Below, piece by piece: positions 31,494-42,560 of a stretch of 64,000 bases of DNA (position 1 is the first letter of the stretch; the number at the start of each line of letters is the position of its first letter). This DNA comes from Anthoceros angustus (lineage: Eukaryota; Streptophyta; Anthocerotopsida; Anthocerotales; Anthocerotaceae): NCBI GenBank assembly GCA_010909165.1, contig MU008155.1, positions 1,054,001 through 1,118,000 on the forward strand. Direction: 5' to 3'. The translations under genes were made by a program, and so were the position numbers. The notes below the pieces were generated by a model that worked only from the letters and a program-made list of their open reading frames with translations, searched no databases and was not told the DNA's origin.

Positions 31494-32070
31494 CAAGCTC
31501 CAGGACTTAGGATTCAAGCACCTTATAGATTGTCGCAGAACGAACTGCAGGAACTCAAGCAACAACTATCCAACCTACTGGCAAAGGGATATATCAGAGT
31601 CTCTAAGTCTCCTTTTGGTGCGTCGGTATTGTTTACGCGCAAGAAGAATGGAGGACTAAGGATGTGTCTAGATTACAGAGCTCTGAATCAAATTACAGTT
31701 AAGAATGCATATCCTTTGCCAAGAATGGATGATATCTTTGACAGGTTGAAGGGTGCCAAGTATTTCACCAAGCTATATGTGATGGCGGGGTTACTATCAG
31801 ATCAGAATCGCAGAGGGGCACGAGTACAAAACGGCATGTATGACGAGATATGGGGCTTTTAAATTTTTAGTCATGCCATTTGGACTTACTAATGCACCTG
31901 CCACATTTCAGACATTTATGAATACTATATTCATAGATCTGGTGGACAAGTGTGTTGTAATCTATCTGGTGGACAAAGGTTGTTGTAATCTATCTGGATG
32001 ACATATTAATCTTTAGCCATACCTTGGAGGAACATGCTGAACACTTAAGAGAAGTGTTACAAAAGCTATG
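31494..32070 (+). pseudogene. Ty3-type reverse transcriptase fragment
   Basis: Protease is missing: RT begins soon after the gag knuckle. It shows KGYIRVSKSPFGASVLFTRK, LRMCLDYRALNQITVKNAYP and [20 protein letters not shown], then the active-site region. There a 27-bp segment is tandemly duplicated (31939-31965, 31966-31993) just before YLDD (Ty3 YxDD box at about 31990-32000). It stops at about 32070; RNase H, integrase and 3' LTR are absent. Confidence 0.85.
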
Positions 32071-32690
32071 GGAGAATTCCTTGTTCTTGGCAATAATAGC
32101 ATAATATTTGAAGCGGCTCAATATACAAAGCCGCTTACGAAGAAAAAAACCACTTTCCAAAAACACTAGGTGGGCACCAATTTCCCATATAGAGTTGTTT
32201 TGGGTTTTTGAGTGATGGTTCATGTTATCCCTTCCCTAAGGCAGGTATGTATTCCACCGACAACGCTTCCCGGGTATGGTCTTAGGGCTCCAGCATGCTG
32301 GCGCCCTTCGGTCATCGCCGGTACTCGATTGATTGAAAAATTGCTCTGAGGCAATAAACTAATTACATAGGAAGAATAGAGGTGCCAGCATGCCGGCGCC
32401 TCCTTCAAGCTTCAATCTGTCTACGCAACACAAAGACAAGCACAAAAACCCTAACTTCCGAGTTCTTTAGCAACAGTCTGAATCTCTGGTGGGCATTGCC
32501 CATATATGCTATCCATCACCACTTCTATGCTTTTGAGATGGGCGTGCTCGGGGTCTTCGAAGTTGTCGTTCTCCTTCATGGCATTTTCGGTATCCACATG
32601 ACCATTAGGATTGCTTTTGGCGTTGTAGTAAGGATGCCACACTTTGCTCAAAGTTCTCTGCCCATCATCCAAGATTTGCCCCGTTTTTTT
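32071..32690. other. Interval without a recognised gene
   Basis: Two imperfect palindromic CCAGCATGCYGGCGCC motifs occur at 32291-32305 and 32387-32401. A 73-residue minus-strand frame at 32451-32672 (LSKVWHPYYNAKSNPNGHVD) is protein-like but unidentified. Confidence 0.3.
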
Positions 32691-32699
32691 TCTCTTTCC

Positions 32700-33090
32700 G
32701 ATTCGATGAGGAGAAGGCTAAGCGGAAACAGTTGGAGGAAGACAAGCAGGCCCTAGAGGAGATGAGGGTCAAAGTTCAGGAGGATTTGGCAGCCCAAGAG
32801 GATATCCATGACGAAGTCACAGGAAGCGCCATGGCCTGTGATCAAGGATGCCCATGAAGCAAAATCAAGAAATGCAGGGGGAATTGTTGCGAGCCCAAGA
32901 GCAAGAGGCAGCCTCGGTGGAGAAGGCCCAGAAGTTGGCGGACTGCACAAGCGGGGAGCGGACGAGGCACGTGGCCGAGCCAGGAAGGAGAAGGGAAAAG
33001 GGAAGCGGAGTAGCAGGTCCACGACTCGGGTAGTGGAAGGAACTACCGGAGGAAAGGAAGAAGCAACCGTAGGTAAACACCTACCGTAGT
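32700..33090 (+). pseudogene. Coiled-coil TE protein fragment (relative of the 10.9-13.2 kb gene)
   Basis: One frame gives DEEKAKRKQLEEDKQALEEM, a strong coiled coil. Two shifted frames follow with LRAQEQEAASVEKAQKLADC and a basic RARKEKGKGKRSSRSTTRVV ending in ATVGKHLP. The VGKHLP motif and GTAGGT...ACCTAC hairpins match the linker of the gene at 11.9 kb (VGKQLP). It is a short decayed relative. Confidence 0.45.
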
Positions 33091-35516
33091 TGCTGAATGC
33101 ATTTACGGTCGGAGTTTGCTACACTACAACAAGTAGGGGTGTCAAGTAACGGTCGGAGTAACATTCCCGCTCACCTTCGAAGGCGTTAAAATTCTCACTT
33201 TCCCTACCTGTGTGTAAAGGTGGTCTATGGGGCAAGTTGACTAACCCAAAGCCCTGACGCCGCCTGCCGCCTAATCAAGCTCCCGCGTGCGCCCTCTCCT
33301 TAGCCCGCCGGTGTCCCATATGTGCCCTTGAGCCACGCCACACGGCGACTCCCGACGGATTACATGTGTAGCAGATGCGCCATGGCTCGAACCTCAACCT
33401 CCTCGCATGGGAGTAACTAAGTGAACCACTCCATCACCACGGTGATACAATTGTTTCGCTGAGCTGAAGTGTGCGAGTGAACGCATTACTGCTTTAAGAA
33501 ACAAATTATGCACTTTGGGCCAACACTGACCTCTCTATCCGTGACGCTGGGGTTTCACTTCGCCGCGCTCAGATCCCATTGACGGCTCCATGGCATACAA
33601 GACGGGCGTCTGAACGGGAGGGGCCACTGGTTTTCTTTTGTGTTTGCAGACTTTGTACTTTAGCTTGTCCTCAAGGTGACACTTAGTCATTTCGAGAATG
33701 AAGAGAAGGCACGCTGTTTGCAATTGGGGTTAGCCTCGCAGTCTCAAGCCATTGGGCCTTGGCCTCACAAGCCGTGAGTGCGATTTAGTTGTTCACCGTG
33801 GAAATGATTTCCGTTGTTTTACCATGCAACGAACATGCGCAAACGCATCGCTGGGACTTAATCGATAGAAGCAAATGAGAGAAGGCAAAGTCCGAATGAA
33901 AAGATTTTAATTCGCAATGGAAGCAAATGAGACAAGAGCAAAATCAATGAAAACACCAAGACAAGCATCTAGATGTTTATTTTATGCCGCCTAATCAAGC
34001 TCCCGCATGCAGCGCATGCAGCAGTTGTCCACATTTCCAAGCACGCCACAAGCCACTCCCGATCCACCAACGCCGAGTGCTCGGTGCAGTGTAAGCGCCA
34101 ACAAGGAACAGCGCCCCTCATAGCATTTCCATTTTGTCCACGAACCACAGGGTTCTCTTCTTGAAAGGCCAGTATTGAGCATGTGTATGATCTTGTCCAC
34201 ACGCGGTGAGCTCCTTCAGTCGGTCCACCTCAGCCTTCATGTCCATTTGGAATAGAGTCCTCGCCTTGAACCGCTCAAATAATTTCATGATGCGAATCAG
34301 AATTGAATTCCTTGATCATGTCCAGATATGATGCTCCGCCATATCTTGCGGGGCGATATTTTGCCTCTTGTACCAAGTTCTCTGAGTCGGCCTCGTTCTT
34401 CTCCGAGCAGTCTCTTTGCTCAGGCCTTGGGTGTCCTCCTTCTTCTCTGTTTCAAGGATGGGGCCCAACAGCATGTTGTGAAAGGGGTTTCGGAGTAATC
34501 GGATTTCCGTCCACTTCTCCCTCCAAGGGGATGCGAATGTGGTGGCCGTGCCGTCATAGCCGCCGAATCTGCTCCCGCTTGAAGATGGCTGCGATGCGTG
34601 GCGACAGATGAACACGAGGAGGGGGCAGAGGAGTGGAATGGGCTTCCGCCTCCTTCACTTTGGGGCGCTGGCTTTGGTGGGGACATGGTGCGGCAATCTC
34701 GTAGGGAAAAGCAAATCACGAAGATCTTCGTGTTGAACTTTCATTTGAGGCTTGTGAACAATCGCACCTTGCCTGATGTTCTTGCCACACATCGATGGAA
34801 ATTTTCCCACCGCCTCTAGTAAATCCCCCGTTGGCCTGTAGCGGCATCGCAGCATGCATTGCTGGCCAAAGGCGTGATATGTGCGGGAGGCATGACCGCC
34901 CTACAGTGATTACTGCATGTGTTTTGTGTATCGGTGATTGAGAGGATGACATACATCGCGACAATGAGGCGAATTTTTTCATCCGCCCCGATCGATGTTT
35001 CACAAGGTAGGGCTTTACTTTGCCGAACACCGCGAGCCGCTCGGGCAAAGGTGTTGAATGCTTCTCACGAACTTTACTGCCTATGCGGTGGTTGGAAGGG
35101 CCATTAAGGACATCCAGAGGCGTGCATCACAAACAATAGGAATGCACATAGAAAAAGGCGCAATGCCATTTCATCGTTGCCTCATGGCATCGGAATGAGC
35201 AATTTGTGACAACCGCGCCACACCCCTCGGGACCCCCCAATGACCTACAATTTCAGCATAGGTGCTAGCCTACATAAATGTCGCCAGCGCGCCGCACTTC
35301 CGCCCACTTCCTCCATCAACAATCACGGAAGGTCCCGGATGATTGCCATGAGCCGCAATCGCTTGGCCTCTTCTTCATGCGGATCGGTGCCTCCCTAGCG
35401 AGAATGGCTGAATCAAATCGTGAAGGCCTCACGGCGACCAGGTTGCTCTTAACGTTCAAACGCATCAAGGACCACTGCTGGGACAAACAATTAGCTTAGA
35501 CCATCTTCCCGGTAGC
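33091..35516. other. Interval with unidentified decayed frames
   Basis: A sequence containing CCGCCTAATCAAGCTCCCGC appears at 33266 and 33989, so part is duplicated. Minus-strand pieces such as FERFKARTLFQMDMKAEVDR (about 34290-34215), LLRNPFHNMLLGPILETEKK (about 34505-34440) and GKNIRQGAIVHKPQMKVQHE (about 34780-34720) look like remnants of one TE protein but change frame often. No family recognised. Confidence 0.3.
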
Positions 35517-35758
35517 TGGGGATCGTGGGGCAGCCATCTTTGGTGGAAGAGGAGGAGGAGGCAAGTGGCTCTCTCACATTGAGATGAGGCTTGGAGGTAT
35601 TTATACCTCCACTCCTAGGAAGCTCCACAAGAAGCTCCTAGGAAGGAGCACAAGAAGCTTCCTAGTGATTAGCTTAAGCTAAGCTAATGATACTTAATCG
35701 ACACCTAACTTAGACTAAGTGTATTAGTCTAAGTATATTGAGCTTTAATACCCTTACA
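35517..35758 (-). repeat. 3' LTR of Copia C
   Basis: On the minus strand it begins TGTAAGGGTATTAAAG after the purine tract AAGTGGGAGG (35761-35770). It contains CTCCTAGGAAG repeats and TTAGCTTAAGCTAAGCTAA. About 242 bp. Confidence 0.85.
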
Positions 35759-35800
35759 ACCTCCCACTTAAAGGCCAATTTACCTTCGTAGGAGAATGGA

Positions 35801-37245
35801 CTATCTCATGCCCATCAGTGTCCGAGCTTGTGCAAATTGCTCCGTAGAGAGTCCCTTGGTAAGAATATCTGCAGGGTTCTGGCTGGTGTGAACCTTGACA
35901 AGTTGTACCCTCTTGTCGTCCAACACCTCTCGAATGAAGTGATACTTCACATCCACATGTTTAGTCTTCGCATGAAACATCGGATTCTTTGCCAATTGGA
36001 TAGCACTGCTATCACAATGCAACACCGACTCAACCTTGATCCCCAAGTCTCCCACTAAGCAGGCAAGCCATATGGCTTCCTTGCAAGCCTCGATTCTTTT
36101 GCAACATACTCGGCCTCTGTGGTAGATAGCGTAATGCACGACGCAAGCGAGATGACGCCCCTCCGGTGCGTGAAGACATAACGATGTGGACCTCCTTTTG
36201 TCCATATCCCGCATAATCGATCATGTACCCAACCACATGCATCTTCACTACCAAAACATATGCACAAAGCTTTTGTACCATTCGGATACCTCATAACTCC
36301 TTTTATCGCCTCCCAATGCTTCTTGCGTGGTTTGACATAAACACCTAACCACTCCCACCGCAAAGGCAATGTCGGGACGTGTAGCAATCATTGCATACAT
36401 CAAACTCCCTACTGATGAGTATGGGACCTTCTCCATTTCACTTTGTCCTCCTCGAGCTTGGGCAATCCGCGCTTGAAAGTTTCACATATGGAGGCAATGG
36501 AGTACCCAATGGCTTCCCTTCTCCATGTTGAAACGTTGAAGCACCACATTAATGTATTCCGTCGAGACAAATAAAGCGGCTATATGTCATTCCGGCGAAT
36601 CGCATGCCAAGTATATGGCTCGCCTCCCAAGTCTCATTTCAAAGTGAGCATTCAACTTTGACTTCAACGAAATCTCATCGATCTTGTTCGACAATTAGCA
36701 TATCATCCACATAGAGGATCAAAATGAGCAAGCTTTGATCCTTAGCTTGCTTCGTATAGAGGCAATGATCCTCATCGCTACGTTTGTAGCCTTGAGAAAG
36801 CATAAATGAGTGGAACTTGTGATACCACTCTGGGTGCTGTTTCAAACCATAAAGGCTCTTCCTCAACCTCGCACACCGATGCTCTTTGCCCTTCTCAACA
36901 AAACCTTGTTCTTTGCATGTAGACGTCCTCTTGAAGGTCACCATGCAAGAATGCCGTCTTGACATCCATCTGCAAGTTCCATATCATCCAGCAGCCAAAG
37001 CAAGAACACATCGCAAAGTTGTCATTTTGACTCGGTGAGAAAATCTCATCAAAGTCAATGCACGGTTGTTGCTTGAAACCCTTAGCAACCAATCGTGCCT
37101 TGTACTTTGGTTTGCCATCAAGCGGTATGACCTTCATCTTGTACACCCATTTGCAGTGGTGCCTTCTTATCCTTAGGCAACGGAACCAACTCCCAAGTTT
37201 GGTTCTTATGCGGTAATTCATTTCGATCGCATGGCCTTCTCCCAC
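35801..37245 (-). pseudogene. Copia C reverse transcriptase and RNase H
   Basis: RT: KWVYKMKVIPLDGKPKYKAR (about 37175), LVAKGFKQQPCIDFDE, MDVKTAFLHGDLQEDVYM, SLYGLKQHPEWYHKF and YVDDMLIVEQ (YVDD). RNase H: VGSLMYAMIATRPDIAFAVG, then KEAIWLACLVGDLGI, HCDSSAIQLAKNPMFHAKTK and NPADILTKGLS. Four or more frames are needed, separated by small indels. Confidence 0.9.
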
Positions 37246-37470
37246 TTGTCTTTGTTACTCTGTGAGCCTCTTTGTAAGAAGAGGGTTCCCCACAACTGTC
37301 GATAACATAATCCGAGATGGATCATACCGAGGTCGTGTAATCCACGACCTCGACCACAGGCACCTCTATAGGAGCTTGTTCGACTCTTGGTTCATCTCGG
37401 TGGAGGAATGTGCTCGCACATTACCACGTATCAACCCGCCCATGATGATCATGTCCATCTTCTTGGAAGA

Positions 37471-38640
37471 TCACCCTTCGCACCTCCACGGTTGGAGTAG
37501 GCTTCTGTGCATCTTGTTCTCATTGAAGAACACGTCGTTAGTACGAACAACCTTTCTAGCCTCTGGATCCCACAAAGCGGTATCCCATCTCACCAGAATC
37601 ACCATAGCCAAGAAAAATACATTTCTTGGACTTAGGTGCCAACTTGTCCCGAAATCCTTTTGGAACATGGCAGTATGCCTCACAGCCAAACACTCGCAGA
37701 TGCTTGTAGGATGGTTTCTTTCCAGACCATAGCTCCTCTAGAACTTGCTCATCAACAGCCTTATTAGGAGATCTGTTAATAAGATGAACTGCAGTAGACA
37801 CTGCTTCTGCCCAAAACCCATTAGGCAATCCAGAGTTTGACAACAAACTCGCATCCTCTCCGAATGGTTCTGCTCATCCGCTCGTACACCATTTTGTGGA
37901 GGAGTATACGCAAATTCTCTTTTGATTCCCTTGGAATCACGGAATGGCTGAAAGCTTTGAAACATACTCCACCATTATCTCCTTAGACACTTCAATCGGT
38001 GGCGATCGATTCTCTACAAGGGTGACAAATTTCTGAAACACCGTCAGAACTTCATCCTTTTTCCTCAAAGGATAAACCCACACCTTGCGTGAGAAATCAT
38101 CTATGAAAGTGACAAAATAGGAGGCACCGCCTAATGATGCAGTAGGCATAGGTCCACATACATCACTGTGAACCAACTCAAGAGGTTTACTTCTACCTTT
38201 ACCTCTTGTTCGATGTGATGATTTTGTCTGTTTCCCATATAAACAGTGCTCACACATCGAGAGATCGAGAAGTTAAGAACAGGGATATAACCAGAACGAG
38301 ATAAAACCTTCATTCCCTTAGACACTTCAATCGGTGGCGATCGATTCTCTACAAGGGTGACAAATTTAAAACACCGCCGAACTTCATCCTTTTTCCTCAA
38401 AGGATAAACCCACACCTTGCGTGAGAAATCATCTATGAAAGTGACAAAATAAGAGGCACCGCCTAATGATGCAGAGGCATAGGTCCACATACATCGTGAA
38501 CCAACTCAAGAGGTTTACTTCTACTTTACCTCGTGTTCGATGTGATGATTTTGTCTGCTTCCCATATAAACAAAGTGCTCACATCGAGAGATCGAGAAGT
38601 TAAGAACAGGATATAACCGTAACGAGATAAAACCTTCATT
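37471..38640 (-). pseudogene. Copia C integrase with internal tandem duplication
   Basis: The finger end CEHCLYGKQTKSSH and core PLELVHSDVCGPMPTASLGG and SYFVTFIDDFSRKVWVYPLR occur twice, at 37976-38290 and 38312-38640, about 336 bp apart. Downstream frames give NGFWAEAVSTAVHLINRSPN and KHLRVFGCEAYCHVPK with KKCIFLGYG, the integrase end. Copies differ mainly by short deletions. Confidence 0.85.
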
Positions 38641-38997
38641 CCCTTCTCGAGACATATGTCCTAACCGCAATGCCACAAGGAAACATTTGGCTGCTCTGTC
38701 AGATCACATGATCTTTGGCGATGTTTACAAGTGAGTACAAAGTGCCACACTTGATCCACGAGCTAACACAAGAGAACCTTTGGAGATCTTCCAAGAGTGA
38801 TCCCCAAAACCAGAGTGGTAACCAAAGATCATCCAACCGCCTGCGCTAATCATGCTCTTTGTCAACTTGAACATGCCTAACGCCCTTCAAAGATGAATGA
38901 AGATCCGTTGTCAAACTTGAGTTGCACATCACCTCGCTGCGATCATGCATAGTTATTTCCAAGCCTAACGCATCCTTTCCTTGTAGCATCATACGTG

Positions 38998-39381
38998 CTA
39001 AACCACTCTATGCGGAGTAACATGGAAAGATGCACCAGAGTCAATTATCCAATTGCAGAATAAATGACTATCCACGGCTGTTAATTGTGCAGCATTCAAG
39101 TAAGAAGAGATAAGGACATCTCCGTCCTCAACAGAGTTTAACTCTTCCAACCTGACAGACGAAGTCGCCTTCTTGTCGTCCGCTTCTTCTCTTTCCTTGG
39201 TCCTTTTGAACTTCTCGCACTCTCTTTGAAGTGACCCTTTGTGACAATAGTGACACTCCACATTCTTATTACGACTACGAGATTTGCTACGAGAAGCTTC
39301 CGTGCTTCCCTTCGCAGTGGACCTCCCTCTCACTATGAGGGCACCGGAACCTTTGGAAGGTTCCATGTTTTTCCTGCTCAC
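38998..39381 (-). pseudogene. Copia C zinc knuckle and protease
   Basis: One open frame with CHYCHKGSLQREC (knuckle; the His of CX2CX4HX4C is replaced by Ser) and the protease active site WIIDSGASFHVTPHR. Confidence 0.8.
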
Positions 39382-39425
39382 CTCCTCGTTAACAGCTACC
39401 TTCTACATTTACAATGGTAAGACCA

Positions 39426-39931
39426 CTAGCGTGTAATTACTCGAGTGCATTTAAAGGTGTCCCAACTCTCTGGTAATGTGACCAACTGAAACATAGCTCT
39501 CACGGAATCTGGGAATGTGATACCTTGAGATGAGAGCTGGCTGAAAATGGTATTGAAATCATTCAGATGATCGGACATCCTCGTTCCTTCCTTCATCTTC
39601 AAGTCCACCAGTTGTTTCAACCAATAAACCTGAGAAGCCGCACTTTGCTTCTCATACAGGTCACACAGCTTCTGCCACAGTCCGTAACTCGTGGTCTTAT
39701 CTTTCACATTGAAGTACACTGTTTTTGACAATGTTAGCATGATAGTAGATCTAGCAAGCTCATCCAGTCCCGCCACTCATCCCGAGTCATACTATCGGTT
39801 TGGCCTAACAACTTTATGGGCTTGATCGCTTTTTACGCACTAGAACATTATACACTTGTTCTTTCCGAGCGGAAGTTAGTACCATCTAACTTCTCGATAT
39901 TGAACATCGCGTTTTCGGATGAAGACATCAT
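39426..39931 (-). pseudogene. Copia C gag
   Basis: Starts near 39931 (MSSSENAMFNIEKLDGTNF, the usual Copia gag opening), frame lost within about 30 codons. It is open again at 39776-39426 with SYGLWQKLCDLYEKQSAASQ and LVDLKMKEGTRMSDHLNDFN, the conserved 'W..L...Y...s......L...L..lkm.eg.s......F' pattern. Confidence 0.8.
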
Positions 39932-40054
39932 GACTCAAAAATCGATCTGATTAAACACTCAACTCGCCTTGTTAGAAAAGTCAAAGAAGAAACACCACCG
40001 TGCGGTCCGTGTATTTTGCCGCTGATCGCTCCACGAGTAATCCGCCGAATCGCT

Positions 40055-41050
40055 CGACGAATTTTCGCCACCGCCGCGCGCTCGCGGCGCGCCCCGCCGC
40101 GCCACGCGCCGCGCGCCACCGCGCCGACGGCCACCGCCGCGCCACGCTACCACGCCAAGACGGCCACCGCCGCGCCGCGGCCGCTGGCGCCAAGCGCCGC
40201 GCGCCTGCGCGCCGCTGCGCGCGCCAAGGCCGCGGCGCCAGCGCTGCGCGCTACCGCGCGCGGCGCCAAGGCGCTGCGGGCCTCACGCGCCGCGGGCGCT
40301 GGCTCGCGCCAAGGCCGCTGCGCTGGCCGGGCGCCGCGCTGCTGGCGCACCGCGCGCCGCGGCTTGCGGGCTGCGCCGGGCGCCACGCTGCGCCGGCCGC
40401 GGGCGCTCAAGGCCTGGGCGCGGCGCGGCTCAAGGCCGGGCGCCAAGGCCGGCCGGCGCTGGCGCCTGGCGCCACGGCTGCGGGGCCGCGCTGGGCTCAA
40501 GGCCGCTGCGGCGCGCCGCTGCCGCGCGCGGCGCCAAGCGCTGCGCGGCCGCGCTCGCTGGGCTCGGGGCGCCAAGCGCCGCGCGCTTCGCGGCGGCGCC
40601 AGCGCCAGCGGCCGCGGCCGGGCGCGCGCCAAGGCTCGCGGCTGGCGCGCGGCTGGCCTGCTGGCCGGGCGCCGCGCGCTCGCGGCGCCGCGCCAAGGCC
40701 GCGGCCGGGCGCCCGGCGCCGCGCCGCGGCCGCGCCGGCGCTCGGCGGCCCGCGGCCGCGCCCGCGCGCGCGCCGGGCGCCGCTGCGGCCGCGCCGCTCG
40801 CGGCGCCAAGGCGCGCGCGGCCGCGCCTGCGGCGGCCGCCGCTGCGCGGCGCCGCGGCTCGCGGCCGCGGCTGGGCCGCGCTGCCGCTGGCCGGGCGGCT
40901 CGCGCGGCCCGCGGCTCGCGCCGCGCCCGGCCGCGCGGCCTCCGGGCTGCAGCCCGCCGCGCGCCAAGGTCGCGGTCTTGCCTCGCCACGCCTCATCCCG
41001 CCGCTCATGCGCGGCGCCCGCAGCCCGCCGCGATCCGGATCACATGCAAC
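40055..41050. repeat. 1 kb extremely GC-rich degenerate repeat in the Copia C leader
   Basis: Almost entirely G and C, built from irregular repeats of a core like GCGCCAAGGCCGCGG (for example about 40225, 40310, 40440 and 40690), with many GGCGCC and GCCGGC palindromes. Stop codons are rare simply because A and T are rare, giving long Ala/Arg frames on both strands that I do not accept as genes. It lies between the primer-binding site and gag. Confidence 0.85.
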
Positions 41051-41107
41051 TCCACGAGCTGCGCGCCTGCGGCTAGAAAATTCTAGCATCACAACACAAC
41101 CAAACCA

Positions 41108-41121
41108 AGGCTCGATGCGGT
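41108..41121 (-). promoter_or_regulatory. Degenerate primer-binding site of Copia C
   Basis: On the minus strand it reads ACCGCATCGAGCC, next to the LTR end. It aligns with TGGTATCAGAGCC after loss of one A and changes in the first bases. Confidence 0.45.
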
Positions 41122-41369
41122 TGAAGGATCGTGGCGGCAGATGGTGGAAAGAGGAGAGGAGAGGAGGAGGCAATGGATCTCTCTTGAGATGAGGCTTGGA
41201 GGTATTTATACCTCCAAGAAACTCCCTAGGAAGCTCCACAAGAAGCTCCTAGGAAGGAGCACAAGAAGCTTCCTAGTGATTAGCTTAAGCTAAGCTAATG
41301 ATACTTAACTGACACCTAACTTAGACTAAGTGTATTAGTCTAAGTATATTGGGCTTTAATACCCTTACA
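41122..41369 (-). repeat. 5' LTR of Copia C
   Basis: About 248 bp, same start TGTAAGGGTATTAAAG on the minus strand. It aligns with the 3' LTR along its length, most divergent near 41122-41180. Confidence 0.85.
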
Positions 41370-41686
41370 CTAGCTACATCGAACCTGACCGCGGGAAGGA
41401 GGTCTACCAGCGAGTGCTTACCACCGTGGGTTCCGGTGCCAGAATGCGGGCGGCCCAGCCTTCGAACTCGCCAGGCAGCCAGATTGGATCGGAGTGCTCT
41501 GGATCGTCGCGTCTCCGGCGGCGCGGAAGGTGACCATGCCCGTGGGGAGGACTGTCGGTTGTCCCTCCCGTGTGCTCCTCTTCGGGTTGCGCCCGGTGTC
41601 CCCATCCCCCTCCCACTGTGCCTGCGCCGCTCCCTTGTGTTGCATGCCGGAGCTCTCGGCGCGCTGCGCCCGCGCCCCGCCACCGT

Positions 41687-42560
41687 GAATGCCGCTCCAT
41701 CGTTCAAGATTCCTGCATCCATTGCAATGCATGTCATCACCGGGAAATGAGAGATGGTTCACAGGAATTTTGCACGATTTGATACGCCGAACAGCGCGCT
41801 CAACAACGAAGGCTAGCGTTGGAACCAAAGTTTCATCGTTGAGAGGTGTAGGTGGCGGTGGGGTGGCCATGTCGGCGTGAAGAGCTCGTCGTGAGGAACT
41901 CGTCGTCGCGATGGTTGGCGGTGGAGAACACCATCACACCAGCCCTCGTTGTTGGTGTAAGTGGTTTTGTAGGCGGCTGGCGTGTCGAGTTTGAAGGAGC
42001 GCCTCCCGGACCGGACGAGCGGGATCCTTACCGGCCCCGCCATGTAACCCTGTGCTTCCACGACTCCAGCCCACCGGCCGCGGCCGAATCCCTACGCTGG
42101 AACTCTCCTCCCGCCACCGTGAATGCCGCCCATCGCTCAAGATTCCTCGAAATGCATGTCATCACCGGAAATGAGAGATGGTTCATGTGAATTTTGCACG
42201 ATTTGATACGCGAATAGCGCTACCAACAACGAAGGCTAGCGTTGGAACCAAAGTTTCATCGCTGAGAGGTGTAGGTGGCGGGTGGCCATGTCGGCGGAAG
42301 AGCTCGCCGTGAGGAACTCGCCGTCGCGATGGTTGGCGGTGGAGAACACCATCACACCACCGTTGTTGGCGGTTTTGTAGGCGAGCCGAGCGGTGCGGGT
42401 TTGAAGGAGCGCCGCAGCCGGACCGACGAGGATCCTGCACCGCCCCCTGTAACCCTGTGCTTCCACGACTCCAAACCACCGCCGCGACCCAATCCCTCGA
42501 GTACCGGAACTCGCCCTCCGCCTTCCAATACCGACACGGGCGCGGCCCCGCGCCTCGTTA
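41687..42560. repeat. Tandem duplication of about 430 bp upstream of tnp2
   Basis: Copy 1 41687-42118 and copy 2 from 42119, both starting GAATGCCGC and containing ATGCATGTCATCACCGG, TTTTGCACGATTTGATACGC and GATGGTTGGCGGTGGAGAAC. Differences are mainly short indels. Probably the 5' subterminal part of the CACTA element. Confidence 0.75.

Larger units (their letters stand above)
35517..41369 (-). mobile_element. Ty1/Copia retrotransposon C
   Basis: A minus-strand element with two LTRs (35517-35758 and 41122-41369), a degenerate primer-binding site, gag, protease, integrase, RT and RNase H in Copia order. The flanks are GTAGC left (35512-35516) and CTAGC right (41370-41374), a 4-of-5 match to a target duplication. 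Between the 5' LTR and gag lies a 1 kb GC-rich tract. All domains are frameshifted, so it is dead. Confidence 0.9.

Noticed and set aside
33118-33130. CACTACAAC motifs (33118, 8420, near 52315) as CACTA element ends
   Set aside because: The 5-6 base match is too short, no paired inverted end or 3-bp target duplication was found, and positions do not frame the tnp2 genes.
40000-41239. Ala/Arg-rich ORFs of 270-358 codons on both strands
   Set aside because: The tract is almost free of A and T, so stop codons cannot occur by chance in any frame. All frames are open at once, composition is extreme, and the tract is a degenerate DNA repeat.
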